From positions 1 to 43,762 of the forward strand of contig CAIVDU010000103.1 of NCBI GenBank assembly GCA_903904815.1: a stretch of 43,762 nucleotides of DNA, in the 5' to 3' direction. Within the stretch, counting starts at the first letter, position 1. The number at the start of each line of letters is the position of its first letter. Below the pieces are notes generated by a model. The model was not told the DNA's origin, did not search any database, and saw only the letters and a list, made by a program, of their open reading frames with translations. The position numbers and the translations under genes were made by a program. Below, piece after piece: positions 10,366 through 18,329 of the stretch. The stretch comes from an uncultured Armatimonadota bacterium. GTDB taxonomy: Bacteria > Armatimonadota > Fimbriimonadia > Fimbriimonadales > Fimbriimonadaceae.

Positions 10366-10396
10366 AAGAGCCCCGGGCCATTGGCCAGGGGCTCTC
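10366..10396. terminator. Bidirectional hairpin terminator between acnA and the lipoprotein gene
   Basis: AGAGCCCC pairs with GGGGCTCT around an inner GGCCA/TGGCC palindrome. The hairpin sits between two convergent stops at 10324 and 10401. No long T-run is present, so its strength is uncertain. Confidence 0.7.
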
Positions 10397-10400
10397 TTGT

Positions 10401-11636
10401 CTATGGAATCGGGCGTTCAAGCTTTAGGTCGGGCTGAAGGAATGCCGAGTCGGTTTGACCACCATTGTCAACGCAATCGGCGCCGACGCTGTAGACCTTA
10501 TAGTCGTCGACATGATCCGACACATAAATCATCGGATTGCCCGTGTAGGGGTCGATGGTGATGGATGGCAAGAACCCGCTCAAATCATTCGGAAGCCCCA
10601 TGTGGAGTTTCTGGCGGCGAGTCAATTCCGCCTCGATGATCAGTAGCCGAGTGCGGGCGGTGGTGATGTCGTTTAGCTTGATCAACGGGATGGGCGCGTG
10701 GACGAAGTACTTCGCGAGCCGTCGCCACGGGTGGTCGGTGGGCATCACTGGCTTCACAACTTTGTCTCGACCAATAGCCGGCGTCTCGGCCAGCTTCTTC
10801 GCGTAAGCCACGTTCTCGTCGGCATAGTCGGCGAAGGACTTGAAGAACTGGGCTCGCTTCGGATCGGTCGGTTGCAGGTCCTTGAGGTAGGAGATCGGTT
10901 CTCGGACGTCAGATCCAAATTCGTCGACGAACCGGTCCAACTTGCCGTCCCGATACTGTTCCTGCAGGGTTTGAATCGCCTGCATCGTGTCGGACCGCTC
11001 ATTGGAAATCGTTTGAGAGATCGGCGGCTTCCCATTGATCGCCGCCTTCACGCCTTCTTCGAGGGCTCGTAACTGAGAGGGAGAGAGGCGGCCCAGATAG
11101 TAAGCGAGGGCCTTACGAGCGTCGTCGACGATGTGGAGGCCGGTGGAGGCATCGACCGCCCCACCTCCAGTGAGGTCAAAACCAAACCGAGTCGCTAGGA
11201 CCGTGGTTCGAACTGCCTTGTCAAAATCCCCAGCGGCGCAGGCGTCCTGGATATCCCAATAGAAGCACCATCCAATCAATCGCCAACCGCGTTGATATCG
11301 TGTTCGATCAAACGGCCCTTTCGGCGAGAACTGGAAATTGCAGGCATGCCGCTCGGCCGCTTCCACCTTGTGGACGTACGGCTCGAGCAGTTTTTGAGCG
11401 TCTTGCTTTTGGCCGGGAGTAAACCAGACCCGCGTCAAATGCTTTCCGGCGACTCGCTCGACGGAGTCCGCGGTCTGCGCATACAAGTCGAAGGCGTTCT
11501 CACTGCCGCTGGCAGGAACGTACGAGTTCGCTGGTTCAGCGAACTTTGCGTACTCGGCGATCGGGGCTGAATGGCATCCTGCCAAACACACGATCGATGA
11601 AAAAACGAGAAAGAGGCGATGACCTTCCCTGGTCAT
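10401..11636 (-). CDS. Lipoprotein with type-II-secretion-like C-terminal motif
   Basis: This 411-residue protein starts MTREGHRLFLVFSS and has the lipobox LAGC near residue 20, so it is predicted to be lipidated and anchored to a membrane. The middle is mainly helical (residues about 45-330) with no recognised domain. The end has DPYTGNPMIYVSD followed by YKVYSVGADCVDNGG. That resembles the 'DP-x-G-x-P-x-x-Y ... YSvGpDg-D-GG' ending seen on many secreted planctomycete and acidobacterial proteins and on pseudopilin-like proteins, where acidic residues may bind calcium (family knowledge). It converges with acnA and shares the intervening hairpin. Substrate and role are unknown. Confidence 0.78.
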   Translation of the reverse strand: MTREGHRLFLVFSSIVCLAGCHSAPIAEYAKFAEPANSYVPASGSENAFDLYAQTADSVERVAGKHLTRVWFTPGQKQDAQKLLEPYVHKVEAAERHACNFQFSPKGPFDRTRYQRGWRLIGWCFYWDIQDACAAGDFDKAVRTTVLATRFGFDLTGGGAVDASTGLHIVDDARKALAYYLGRLSPSQLRALEEGVKAAINGKPPISQTISNERSDTMQAIQTLQEQYRDGKLDRFVDEFGSDVREPISYLKDLQPTDPKRAQFFKSFADYADENVAYAKKLAETPAIGRDKVVKPVMPTDHPWRRLAKYFVHAPIPLIKLNDITTARTRLLIIEAELTRRQKLHMGLPNDLSGFLPSITIDPYTGNPMIYVSDHVDDYKVYSVGADCVDNGGQTDSAFLQPDLKLERPIP

Positions 11637-11716
11637 AATGCCGGAGCGTACCGCAGGCAGGTATTGTGACCGTGCCTTTGAGACCTTCTCAAAGCCCGAT
11701 CGAACAAAAAACGAAT

Positions 11717-12649
11717 ATGAAAGGAGTCGTTCTTGCCGCCGGCAAGGGTAGCCGTCTCTACCCTGTCACTCACATCACGCCAAAGCCCCTTCTGCCCATG
11801 GCGAATCGAACCACGCTTTTCTACGTGTTCGATCGCATGAAGGAGATGGGGATTACTGACATCTGTCTCGTCGTGGGAGAGAACGAACCCCACATGAAGG
11901 CCGCCCTCGGGGACGGTTCCGCTCTCGGAATCAACCTGACCTACGTTCGGCAGACCGAACCGAAAGGATTGGCTCATGCCGTGGGGTTTGCGGAGGAGTT
12001 CGTCGCCGGCGACGATTTCTGCCTCTATCTAGGCGACGCCGTCTACGATTCGAATCTTTTGGCGTATGCCGAACAGTTCAAGGCCAGCGGAGCCGCCAAC
12101 TTGAACTTGGTGCAGCCAGTGGAAGACCCCCGACGTTACGGCGTGGCCAACACGGTCGGCGACCGCATCGTGAAGCTGGTCGAGAAGCCCCAAAATCCCG
12201 AGTCGAACCTTGCGATGGCCGGTGTGTACTTCTTCGGCCCGCAGCTGTGGGAGGTTCTGCCCACTTTGCCTCCAAGCGCACGCGGCGAGTACGAGATCAC
12301 CGATGCCATTCAGACCCTCATCGACCGTGGAGAAACGGTCATCGCGGGCATCTACAACGGAAAGTGGTTCGACACGGGAACGCTCGACTCCTACCTTGAG
12401 ACCACCCAGTTCCTGATCGGCGACAAAAACCTCATCGCCGACTCGGCGAAGATTGAGGGCAAAGTCGGAGAAAAGGTCGTGGTGGGCGACGGGGCCAGCG
12501 TCGAGTGCGAGTCCATCGAGGACTCGGTGATTCTTCCGGGCGCACAAGTCAAGGTGAGCGGGGCCATTCGGCACTCCGTTATCGGCGGCCCCGTTTCGAT
12601 CGAAGGCTCCGTTGAGAACTCGATCCTTCACGGCGACCATAAGGGCTGA
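11717..12649 (+). CDS. Sugar-phosphate nucleotidyltransferase (RmlA/GalU-like)
   Basis: The 310-residue product begins MKGVVLAAGKGSRLYPVT, the nucleotide-binding signature of NDP-sugar pyrophosphorylases, followed by KPLLPMANR. Further family marks are YLGDAVYDSNL (metal-binding Asp region), VEKPQNPESN and YEITDAIQTLI. Such enzymes join an NTP to a sugar-1-phosphate in the cytoplasm to supply cell-envelope glycan synthesis. The C-terminal 70 residues have hexapeptide-like repeats (KIEGKVGEKVVVGDGASVE) that suggest a short left-handed beta-helix, as in long RmlA-like or archaeal bifunctional enzymes. The ATG at 11717 was preferred to the longer frame from 11666 because the family begins at the Rossmann strand. 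Substrate (dTDP-glucose or UDP-sugar) cannot be set from sequence alone. Confidence 0.88.
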   Translation: MKGVVLAAGKGSRLYPVTHITPKPLLPMANRTTLFYVFDRMKEMGITDICLVVGENEPHMKAALGDGSALGINLTYVRQTEPKGLAHAVGFAEEFVAGDDFCLYLGDAVYDSNLLAYAEQFKASGAANLNLVQPVEDPRRYGVANTVGDRIVKLVEKPQNPESNLAMAGVYFFGPQLWEVLPTLPPSARGEYEITDAIQTLIDRGETVIAGIYNGKWFDTGTLDSYLETTQFLIGDKNLIADSAKIEGKVGEKVVVGDGASVECESIEDSVILPGAQVKVSGAIRHSVIGGPVSIEGSVENSILHGDHKG

Positions 12650-12669
12650 TTTCTTCACCCTTCTAAAAC

Positions 12670-12704
12670 ACTTCGGGCCCCGCGTGAAACGCGGAGCCCG
12701 TGTG
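12670..12704. terminator. Bidirectional hairpin terminator
   Basis: CGGGCCCCGCG pairs with CGCGGAGCCCG (one mismatch) around a TGAAA loop, with an ACAC/TGTG extension. It lies between convergent stops at 12649 and 12746. Confidence 0.75.
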
Positions 12705-12745
12705 CTCGCTAAATGATAGCGTTCAGTAAACGAACCGAGGTTCGA

Positions 12746-12919
12746 TTACTTGGTAGCGTCGCCTGCTGCGGGAGCTGCAGGAGCACCAGCGGTACCTGCT
12801 GTGCCAGCGGTTGCGGCCGGAGCTGCATCCTTACTAGCGTCGTCACCCTTGCTGCAACCAGCAACGAAAACACCCAAAACGCTGACCACCATCACGAGCG
12901 CGAAAATCTTTTTAGTCAT
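12746..12919 (-). CDS. Very small Ala/Gly/Pro-rich lipoprotein
   Basis: The 57-residue product starts MTKKIFALVMVVSVLG and has the lipobox VAGC, then a Lys/Asp patch (SKGDDASKDAAP). It ends in a low-complexity Ala-Gly-Pro-Thr tail containing TAGTAGTAGAPAAP. The start at 12919 is set by a strong GGAGGAGGTG Shine-Dalgarno a few bases upstream. The strong site argues that the gene is real and well translated despite its size. The mature part is only about 35 residues, so it could be a small envelope linker or spacer lipoprotein; no family was recognised. A similar Ala-rich small lipoprotein is encoded at 41075-41305, but the two share composition rather than clear sequence. Confidence 0.75.
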   Translation of the reverse strand: MTKKIFALVMVVSVLGVFVAGCSKGDDASKDAAPAATAGTAGTAGAPAAPAAGDATK

Positions 12920-13322
12920 AGACACCTCCTCCAAGGCTGCTCCCGAGAGAGCTGATTTACGAGAGAATCTTTCTCCCGCTGGCTCGGTTATACCACCTAT
13001 GCCAGTAAAGAGATCAGGTCCAATCGTGAGGGATTATAACCCGATCCTGGTGAGATGCAATGCGTTCATCGAAACTTCATGGGTATCTCGGCCCACATTG
13101 AGATTTTGTCGAGTGTGGTAACTTCTTAGGAGATGCAGGGCCTACCCCTCGTCCATCGCGCGATTTCCGCTTTGCGTCCGTCATCCAACGGGCGTCGTAA
13201 CCGAGCGCGTATGTAGGGGAGCCGGGGTTATATGAACCCGAGCGCGATTGCTCTCCCGCCTCCCCTGATCCTTCCGTGACCCTTCGGCGCCATGCGCCCC
13301 CGCCACGCGACTGACTTACCCG
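12920..13322. other. 403-bp gene-free leader region of argD-argF
   Basis: No gene is visible. The region holds the divergent promoters of the small lipoprotein (minus) and the ArgD-ArgF fusion (plus). From about 13137 to 13310 it is GC-rich, with a GGGTT-ATATG-AACCC hairpin near 13225-13240, flanking GAGC/GCTC complementarity and two CCGAGCGCG copies. This could be a structured 5' leader or a regulator target. No known riboswitch was recognised and no ARG-box was identified with confidence. Confidence 0.35.
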
Positions 13323-15440
13323 ATGCTCAAATACGACACTATCAAGACCGCCGACGACGATTTCGTTTATCGGACCTACAATCGAATGCCCGCCCTCTTT
13401 GTTCAGGGAGCAGGCTGTAACCTCTGGGATAACCGAGGCAACGAATACCTCGACTTCCTTGCGGGAATCGCGGTGTGCTCACTTGGCCACTGCCATCCGT
13501 CCATCGTCGCTGCGATCACGCGTCAGGCTCAACAGCTTATCCACGTCTCCAACATCCTCCTAACTGCCCCCCAGGCGCAATTGGCCGAGCGGCTGTGTGG
13601 CATTTCGGGAATGGACCGGGTGTTCTTCTGCTGCGACGGCACGACCGCGAACGAAGCCGCTCTCAAGATTGCCAAGAAGCATGGCAACCGAAAACGACCC
13701 GACGGCGACTATGAGATCGTCACGTTGCTGAAATCGTTCCATGGCCGAAGTTTGGGCTCACTGTCAGCGACGGGCCAGCGAAAGTATCAACGGTCGTTTG
13801 ACCCAATGGTGCCCGGCTTCGTGCACGTGCCAGTCAACGACGTGCAGGCTCTTCGCGATGCGGTATCTCACAAGACAGCGGCAATTCACCTCGAGCCCAT
13901 TCTCGGCGAAGGCGGCCCACTTGACCTGACTCCCGAATTTCTGAAGGTTGCCCAGGAGTTGGCAAGAGAGCACGACGCCTTGCTGATGCTCGACGAAGTG
14001 CAGACTGGTATCGGTCGAACTGGCAAGTGGTTCGCCTTCCAGCATCACGATCTCCACCCGGATGTTGTGTGTCTGGCCAAGGGGCTTGGCGGCGGAATGC
14101 CCATCGGCGCTGTGCTTGCGAAGGGGGCAGCGGCTGAAATCCTCGAGCCGGGAGATCATGGCAGCACGTTTGGCGGCAACCCGCTGGCTTGCGCAGCCGC
14201 GCTCGCCGTCCTCGACACGATTGAGCACCAGGGACTTCTGGAGAATGCGACCAAGGTTGGGACGTTCATCAAGGAGGGCCTCAAATCGTTCGGAAGCATC
14301 GTCGAGCTCCATGGAAAGGGACTGATGATCGGCGGTACTTTTGAGAAGCCGATTGCGAAGGAAGTGGTTCGGGAGTGCTTCGAGAAGAAGCTGATCGTGA
14401 ATGCCACCGATGACTTCACGCTTCGACTGGTTCCGCCGCTTATCGTCACCGAGGAGCAGGCGTCGCAGATGTTGACGATTCTGGCCGAGGTGCTCGGCGC
14501 GCCAACCCCGGCTGTCGTCACCACACGTGAGATCAAGGTTTCCGTCGCCGAGTCTCCGCTTCACGACGTCCTCTCGATCGACGACCTATCCGACAGCCAA
14601 CTGGAAGAGATCCTGGACCTCGCCGCCTACACGAAGCAGCGGCGCAAGCTTGCGCCTTCGGTCATTCAAGCGGTCGAGAATCGAAGCGTCGCCCTCGTGT
14701 TCGAGAAGCCGAGCCTGCGAACGCGTGTGTCCTTCGAGACGGCGATCCGAGAGCTAGGTGGTCACCCGATCTACCTCAGCAAGGCAGATATCGGAATGGG
14801 GACTCGAGAATCGGTCAAGGACGTCGCCAACAACCTCGCCCGCTGGTGCAACCTCATCGTCGCCAGACTTTACTGGCAGCGGGATATCGAGAAGCTGGCC
14901 ATTGAATCGGAAGTGCCGGTCGTGAATGCGCTCACGGAGTGGGAGCATCCTTGTCAGGCCCTTGCTGACATGCTCACCATTCGGGAGTCGTTTGGTAAGG
15001 AGAAAGTCAAGATCACCTACGTGGGTGACGGAAACAACGTGGCCCGCTCGCTCGCCAAGGCGGCGACCCGAATGGGGTACCCATTCACGGTATGCGGCCC
15101 GGAGAACTTCGGCCTGGAGGCGATGGATGGCCTCACCCAGACAGCAGACATCGAGGAGGGCCTCACAGATGCCCGCGTCGTGTACACCGACGTTTGGGTT
15201 TCGATGGGCGACGAGCACGAACAAGAGCAGCGCCTGAAGGTATTCGACAAGTATCAGGTCAATTCCAGGCTGATGTCGATTGCCGAGAAGGACGCGATCT
15301 TCCTGCACTGTTTGCCGGCGAGACGTGGCTTTGAGGTCACCGACAAAGTGATGGACAGCGAGCAGAGTCGCGTCGTGGATCAGGCGGAGAACCGCCTGCA
15401 CGCCCAGCGGGCATTGCTGCAGAAGGTCCTCGGACTCTGA
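13323..15440 (+). CDS. ArgD-ArgF fusion: acetylornithine aminotransferase joined to ornithine carbamoyltransferase
   Basis: A single 705-codon frame carries two arginine-biosynthesis enzymes. Residues 1 to about 400 form a class-III PLP aminotransferase of the ArgD type: GHCHPSIV, DEVQTGIGRTG, the Schiff-base lysine K253 in CLAKGLGGG, and STFGGNPLACAAAL. The phosphate-binding segment reads CDGTTANEAALK rather than the usual SGAEANEAALK. Residues about 415-705 form ornithine carbamoyltransferase, with the carbamoyl-phosphate site S464-L-R-T-R468 (STRTR in many relatives), H542-P-C-Q545 and H662-C-L-P-A666. The roughly 15-residue linker (TPAVVTTREIKVSVA) shows no stop or frameshift. ArgD makes N-acetylornithine. 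ArgF uses ornithine, so a deacetylation or acetyl-transfer step lies between the two reactions and direct channelling is not obvious. ATG start; no strong Shine-Dalgarno seen. Confidence 0.95.
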   Translation: MLKYDTIKTADDDFVYRTYNRMPALFVQGAGCNLWDNRGNEYLDFLAGIAVCSLGHCHPSIVAAITRQAQQLIHVSNILLTAPQAQLAERLCGISGMDRVFFCCDGTTANEAALKIAKKHGNRKRPDGDYEIVTLLKSFHGRSLGSLSATGQRKYQRSFDPMVPGFVHVPVNDVQALRDAVSHKTAAIHLEPILGEGGPLDLTPEFLKVAQELAREHDALLMLDEVQTGIGRTGKWFAFQHHDLHPDVVCLAKGLGGGMPIGAVLAKGAAAEILEPGDHGSTFGGNPLACAAALAVLDTIEHQGLLENATKVGTFIKEGLKSFGSIVELHGKGLMIGGTFEKPIAKEVVRECFEKKLIVNATDDFTLRLVPPLIVTEEQASQMLTILAEVLGAPTPAVVTTREIKVSVAESPLHDVLSIDDLSDSQLEEILDLAAYTKQRRKLAPSVIQAVENRSVALVFEKPSLRTRVSFETAIRELGGHPIYLSKADIGMGTRESVKDVANNLARWCNLIVARLYWQRDIEKLAIESEVPVVNALTEWEHPCQALADMLTIRESFGKEKVKITYVGDGNNVARSLAKAATRMGYPFTVCGPENFGLEAMDGLTQTADIEEGLTDARVVYTDVWVSMGDEHEQEQRLKVFDKYQVNSRLMSIAEKDAIFLHCLPARRGFEVTDKVMDSEQSRVVDQAENRLHAQRALLQKVLGL

Positions 15441-15445
15441 CTTCC

Positions 15446-15507
15446 GCCCCCTGGTCCTTCCTCCAAAACCTCGATGGAACGTGAGCTTCGAGGGAAGGAC
15501 CGGGGGC
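15446..15507. terminator. Long bidirectional hairpin after argD-argF
   Basis: GCCCCC-T-GGTCCTTCC pairs with GGAAGGACC-GGGGGC (15 bp and one bulged T), with an inner CCTCGA/TCGAGG stem. It separates the convergent stops at 15440 and 15510. Confidence 0.78.
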
Positions 15508-15509
15508 AA

Positions 15510-16532
15510 CTAGGTCACAAACGGCTTACCGAGACGCTTCCAGAGCGGACCGGCATTTCGCCGGAATTTCACTTCCTCGCTCCCGCCGTCGCAATATTTG
15601 GCAATCGTCTCTAGTCTGTCGGCCACTTTGCCGCGGGCAGACTCGCCGGCTGTCATTCCGATGAGGCCTAGCAGCACTACGGCCACCCCTATCAAGTGAT
15701 GCCCTAAAACTATGCCTAGTCCGACGAGCGCGGTGGCTATAGAAAGAAGTTTTAGAGCGCTCCAAAGTTCGAATTGAGTCTCAAGCGCCCGGACAAGCGT
15801 GGGCATTACGCTGGTCGGTGGCCAGACCTGGATCACGCGATCTTCGCATGGCATGAATTGCCATGCTTGAAGCGCGTCGACAAACTTAGCTTGCAGTCCC
15901 TTGCTTGATCCATCCAACTGATCCTGGACCACCACCGAAACGCACAAAATCCGACCTTTCGATCTCCAGTGCAATAGGTGTCTGCCTCGATCTTCACATG
16001 AGAAGAGATGGCCCAAACCTTGCACGGTTTCCGGACGACCGTATGTCACGCCGTTCGTTTGAACTGACCACGAAGTGAGTCTTCCTTCAAAGTGCAACCA
16101 TCCATCCACAAAGCTGACCATGCCCTTATCGGCGCCGTACGCGTTTTTATAAACCTCATATCTGACCTCTACCGGGAACTGAGGCAAGAGGGATGGCCGA
16201 TCAGCCAACTGAGCTAGCTCCGGCCAAGCTCTGCGAGTCCGCACCAAGCGCCATAGCCAGAACGAAGGCACAACTAGGAAGGGACCTAGGTTTCCAAGGG
16301 GGTTAAAGGATATGAGCCAGTAGCTGACTAAGCACCAGCTGCCCGCGATCAGAACTGCGACTGCCCCGATTTCCCATCGGATGGAGTGTGCCCTTCCAAG
16401 AAGATGTGCACAAGGAGCCGGTTCCGGAAGCCATTTGCAGAAGCGTGCGACGGGTGGAATTGGTGACGTTAAGCTATCGCGTTCAGCGCCTGACACCAGT
16501 TGGCGCTCCAGTTCATCTTCCTGGCGATTCAT
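15510..16532 (-). CDS. Membrane protein of unknown function, single-unit paralogue
   Basis: This 340-residue protein has one copy of an architecture that the upstream neighbour carries twice. It runs WLPEP, then an RWE segment, two N-terminal membrane helices (about 55-95), PQFPVEVRYEV, the signature SFVDGWLHFEGRLTSWS, SSKGLQAKFVDALQAW, and PPTSVMPTLVRALETQFELWSALKLLS. Two more helices follow, then a YCDGGSEEVKFRRNAGP ending. No catalytic motif is visible. The soluble part, about 190 residues, lies between the helix pairs and looks like a beta-rich module. It sits 40 bp behind the larger paralogue on the same strand and is probably co-transcribed with it. No known domain was recognised. Confidence 0.75.
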   Translation of the reverse strand: MNRQEDELERQLVSGAERDSLTSPIPPVARFCKWLPEPAPCAHLLGRAHSIRWEIGAVAVLIAGSWCLVSYWLISFNPLGNLGPFLVVPSFWLWRLVRTRRAWPELAQLADRPSLLPQFPVEVRYEVYKNAYGADKGMVSFVDGWLHFEGRLTSWSVQTNGVTYGRPETVQGLGHLFSCEDRGRHLLHWRSKGRILCVSVVVQDQLDGSSKGLQAKFVDALQAWQFMPCEDRVIQVWPPTSVMPTLVRALETQFELWSALKLLSIATALVGLGIVLGHHLIGVAVVLLGLIGMTAGESARGKVADRLETIAKYCDGGSEEVKFRRNAGPLWKRLGKPFVT

Positions 16533-16572
16533 GGTAAGTCTCTTGGGCCCGTAGTTCCCGAACGGGAGGCTT

Positions 16573-18282
16573 TTACCTTACCCACGGCTTGTTGATCCGG
16601 TACCACCACGGACCGAGACCGCGTTTGAAGCGGACGGTCTCTTGCCCGCCGTCGCAGTAATAGTAGATTGCTTCGAGTTTGTTTGCGATTCGACCTCGAT
16701 TATATTCCGAGGTTATGAGGGACGCGCCGCCAAAAACTAACGAGATGAAACCGAAGATTGATCCATCTGGAAAGCCGATGTAGATACCCATCAACCCTCC
16801 GATCCAGGCGACGTGGGACAGTTGTTTGAGGATGCTCCAGGCGGTGAATTGCCTCTCGAGGCGGACGACTACCTTGTCCAATGGCTGGGTTGGGGGCCAG
16901 ATTGAGGACACCAAATCTGACTGCGGTGCGGAATTCCAGCGGCCAAGCGCCTTGGCCATGCGGACAGCCAAACCGGAGCCCAGCCCGGGAAACGAATCGA
17001 CCGGCAGAAGTGAGGCGGAAAACGTCGCGCCGTTGTGCTGCCACTTTAAAACCTGCTGAAAATCTTTGGGGGCCGTCCAGGAGCTCTCGGCGGGATCGAC
17101 GAGTTCGGCATCGCCAGTTTGGATCGCCCAGTTTGAATTTCGACCGGCAAAGTGGACGGTGCCGTCGACGACGCTCAGGACACCGACGTCAGATCGAAAC
17201 GCCTGCGAAGTTGCCGTGTACTGAATGGCTACCGGAAAAGCTGTAGCAGGTTCAACGGTGGCCAACCGCGGCAAAAGGTCCGCTTTAGATTTCCGCAGAA
17301 GGCGGGAGACGGCGGCGCCTCCAAGACGCCTTCGGATCGATGAAAGCGCAGGTCGGTGAGGGACAACGGACCGCTCTCCCCCAACATACTTGAGTTTGGA
17401 AAGTTGCCAAAGTGTGTAGGCTGCTACGGCCCTCCGTTGGGAGGCTATGAAAAGCAGGACGGCCGAGACGGCGGCAGGCCACCAGGGGAATCGAGTAATT
17501 AGAAAATACGCGGGGACCGAAATGGCAAAGATCGCGAGTGAGACATACGTCGGATAGGCCCACTTGTCGAGAGCGCTCCTCTGCTTTTCGGGCATTGACG
17601 TAACGGGCATAAGCGGGGGCAGAACGGCAGCATCCGACGACGGGATGGAGCACATCCTCCATTCGCGGATTGCGTTTGCGAACTGCTTTCTTAGCCCCCC
17701 ACCGAGCCCGTCAATCTGGTCCAAGGAAATCATGCGAATCAGGTAGTCCTGCCCAAGATGCTTCCACCTTACGGTTTGAATGATCTCGGCGCTCTGATTG
17801 ATGAAGCCGCCTTTCTTGGCCGAAGGGTCTAAGGAAGAGTTGGCCAGGTTGAGGGACCAAGATGTACGCCGTCCTTGGAAATGCATCCAACCGTCGACAA
17901 AACTGACGATCCCGGCGTCGGAACCGTAACTCAGGTTCCCGACTAAGTACGTGAGTTCGACCGGAAACTGCGGACAGGCGGCCGGAAGGTCCAATAGGTC
18001 GGCGAGGTAGGGAGAAGCCCGACGAGAACGGGCGCGCGTCCAAATTGCTGCGGTCGCCATGACCAACGGGCTGGTCAATCCCCCGAGACCGCTCGCGTGC
18101 TTCATCGAGAGCAACCACATGAAACCTGCCCAAATCGCCGCGATACTGATTACCGCCGCGCCCTTTTCCCATCGGAGTCGTGCGACACGGCGCAGGAATT
18201 GAGGGTCGGCAGGTGGTTCGGGCAACCATTCCGAGAAATGCGATCCCGAAAGCCCGGTTGGGGCGGGTTGGTCCGGTTCCAT
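16573..18282 (-). CDS. Membrane protein of unknown function with two tandem copies of the same unit
   Basis: Numbered from a GTG at 18309 the frame is 578 residues; the ATG nine codons later (18282) is preferred because the GTG abuts its GGAGGT with no spacing. Unit 1 has helices at about 50-95, CPQFPVELTYLVG near 112 and SFVDGWMHFQGRRTSW at 136-151. Helices follow at about 253-290. Unit 2 has AFPVAIQYT at 357, SVVDGTVHFAGRNSNW at 379-394, PGLGSGLAVRMAKALGRW, QFTAWSILKQLS near 487, two helices, and YCDGGQETVRFKRGLGP. The downstream 340-residue gene matches the start and end of this protein, so it is either a reduced copy or the ancestral unit. Role unknown. Confidence 0.75.
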   Translation of the reverse strand: MEPDQPAPTGLSGSHFSEWLPEPPADPQFLRRVARLRWEKGAAVISIAAIWAGFMWLLSMKHASGLGGLTSPLVMATAAIWTRARSRRASPYLADLLDLPAACPQFPVELTYLVGNLSYGSDAGIVSFVDGWMHFQGRRTSWSLNLANSSLDPSAKKGGFINQSAEIIQTVRWKHLGQDYLIRMISLDQIDGLGGGLRKQFANAIREWRMCSIPSSDAAVLPPLMPVTSMPEKQRSALDKWAYPTYVSLAIFAISVPAYFLITRFPWWPAAVSAVLLFIASQRRAVAAYTLWQLSKLKYVGGERSVVPHRPALSSIRRRLGGAAVSRLLRKSKADLLPRLATVEPATAFPVAIQYTATSQAFRSDVGVLSVVDGTVHFAGRNSNWAIQTGDAELVDPAESSWTAPKDFQQVLKWQHNGATFSASLLPVDSFPGLGSGLAVRMAKALGRWNSAPQSDLVSSIWPPTQPLDKVVVRLERQFTAWSILKQLSHVAWIGGLMGIYIGFPDGSIFGFISLVFGGASLITSEYNRGRIANKLEAIYYYCDGGQETVRFKRGLGPWWYRINKPWVR

Positions 18283-18329
18283 CTCAAATTCCGGTCCCTT
18301 CAGGTTCACACCTCCATTTTAGCGACCGA

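Noticed and set aside
13323-15440. ArgD-ArgF as two genes split by a sequencing error
   Set aside because: The frame continues through both domains without a stop and the linker has no displaced start or ribosome-binding site. A read-level check would settle it.
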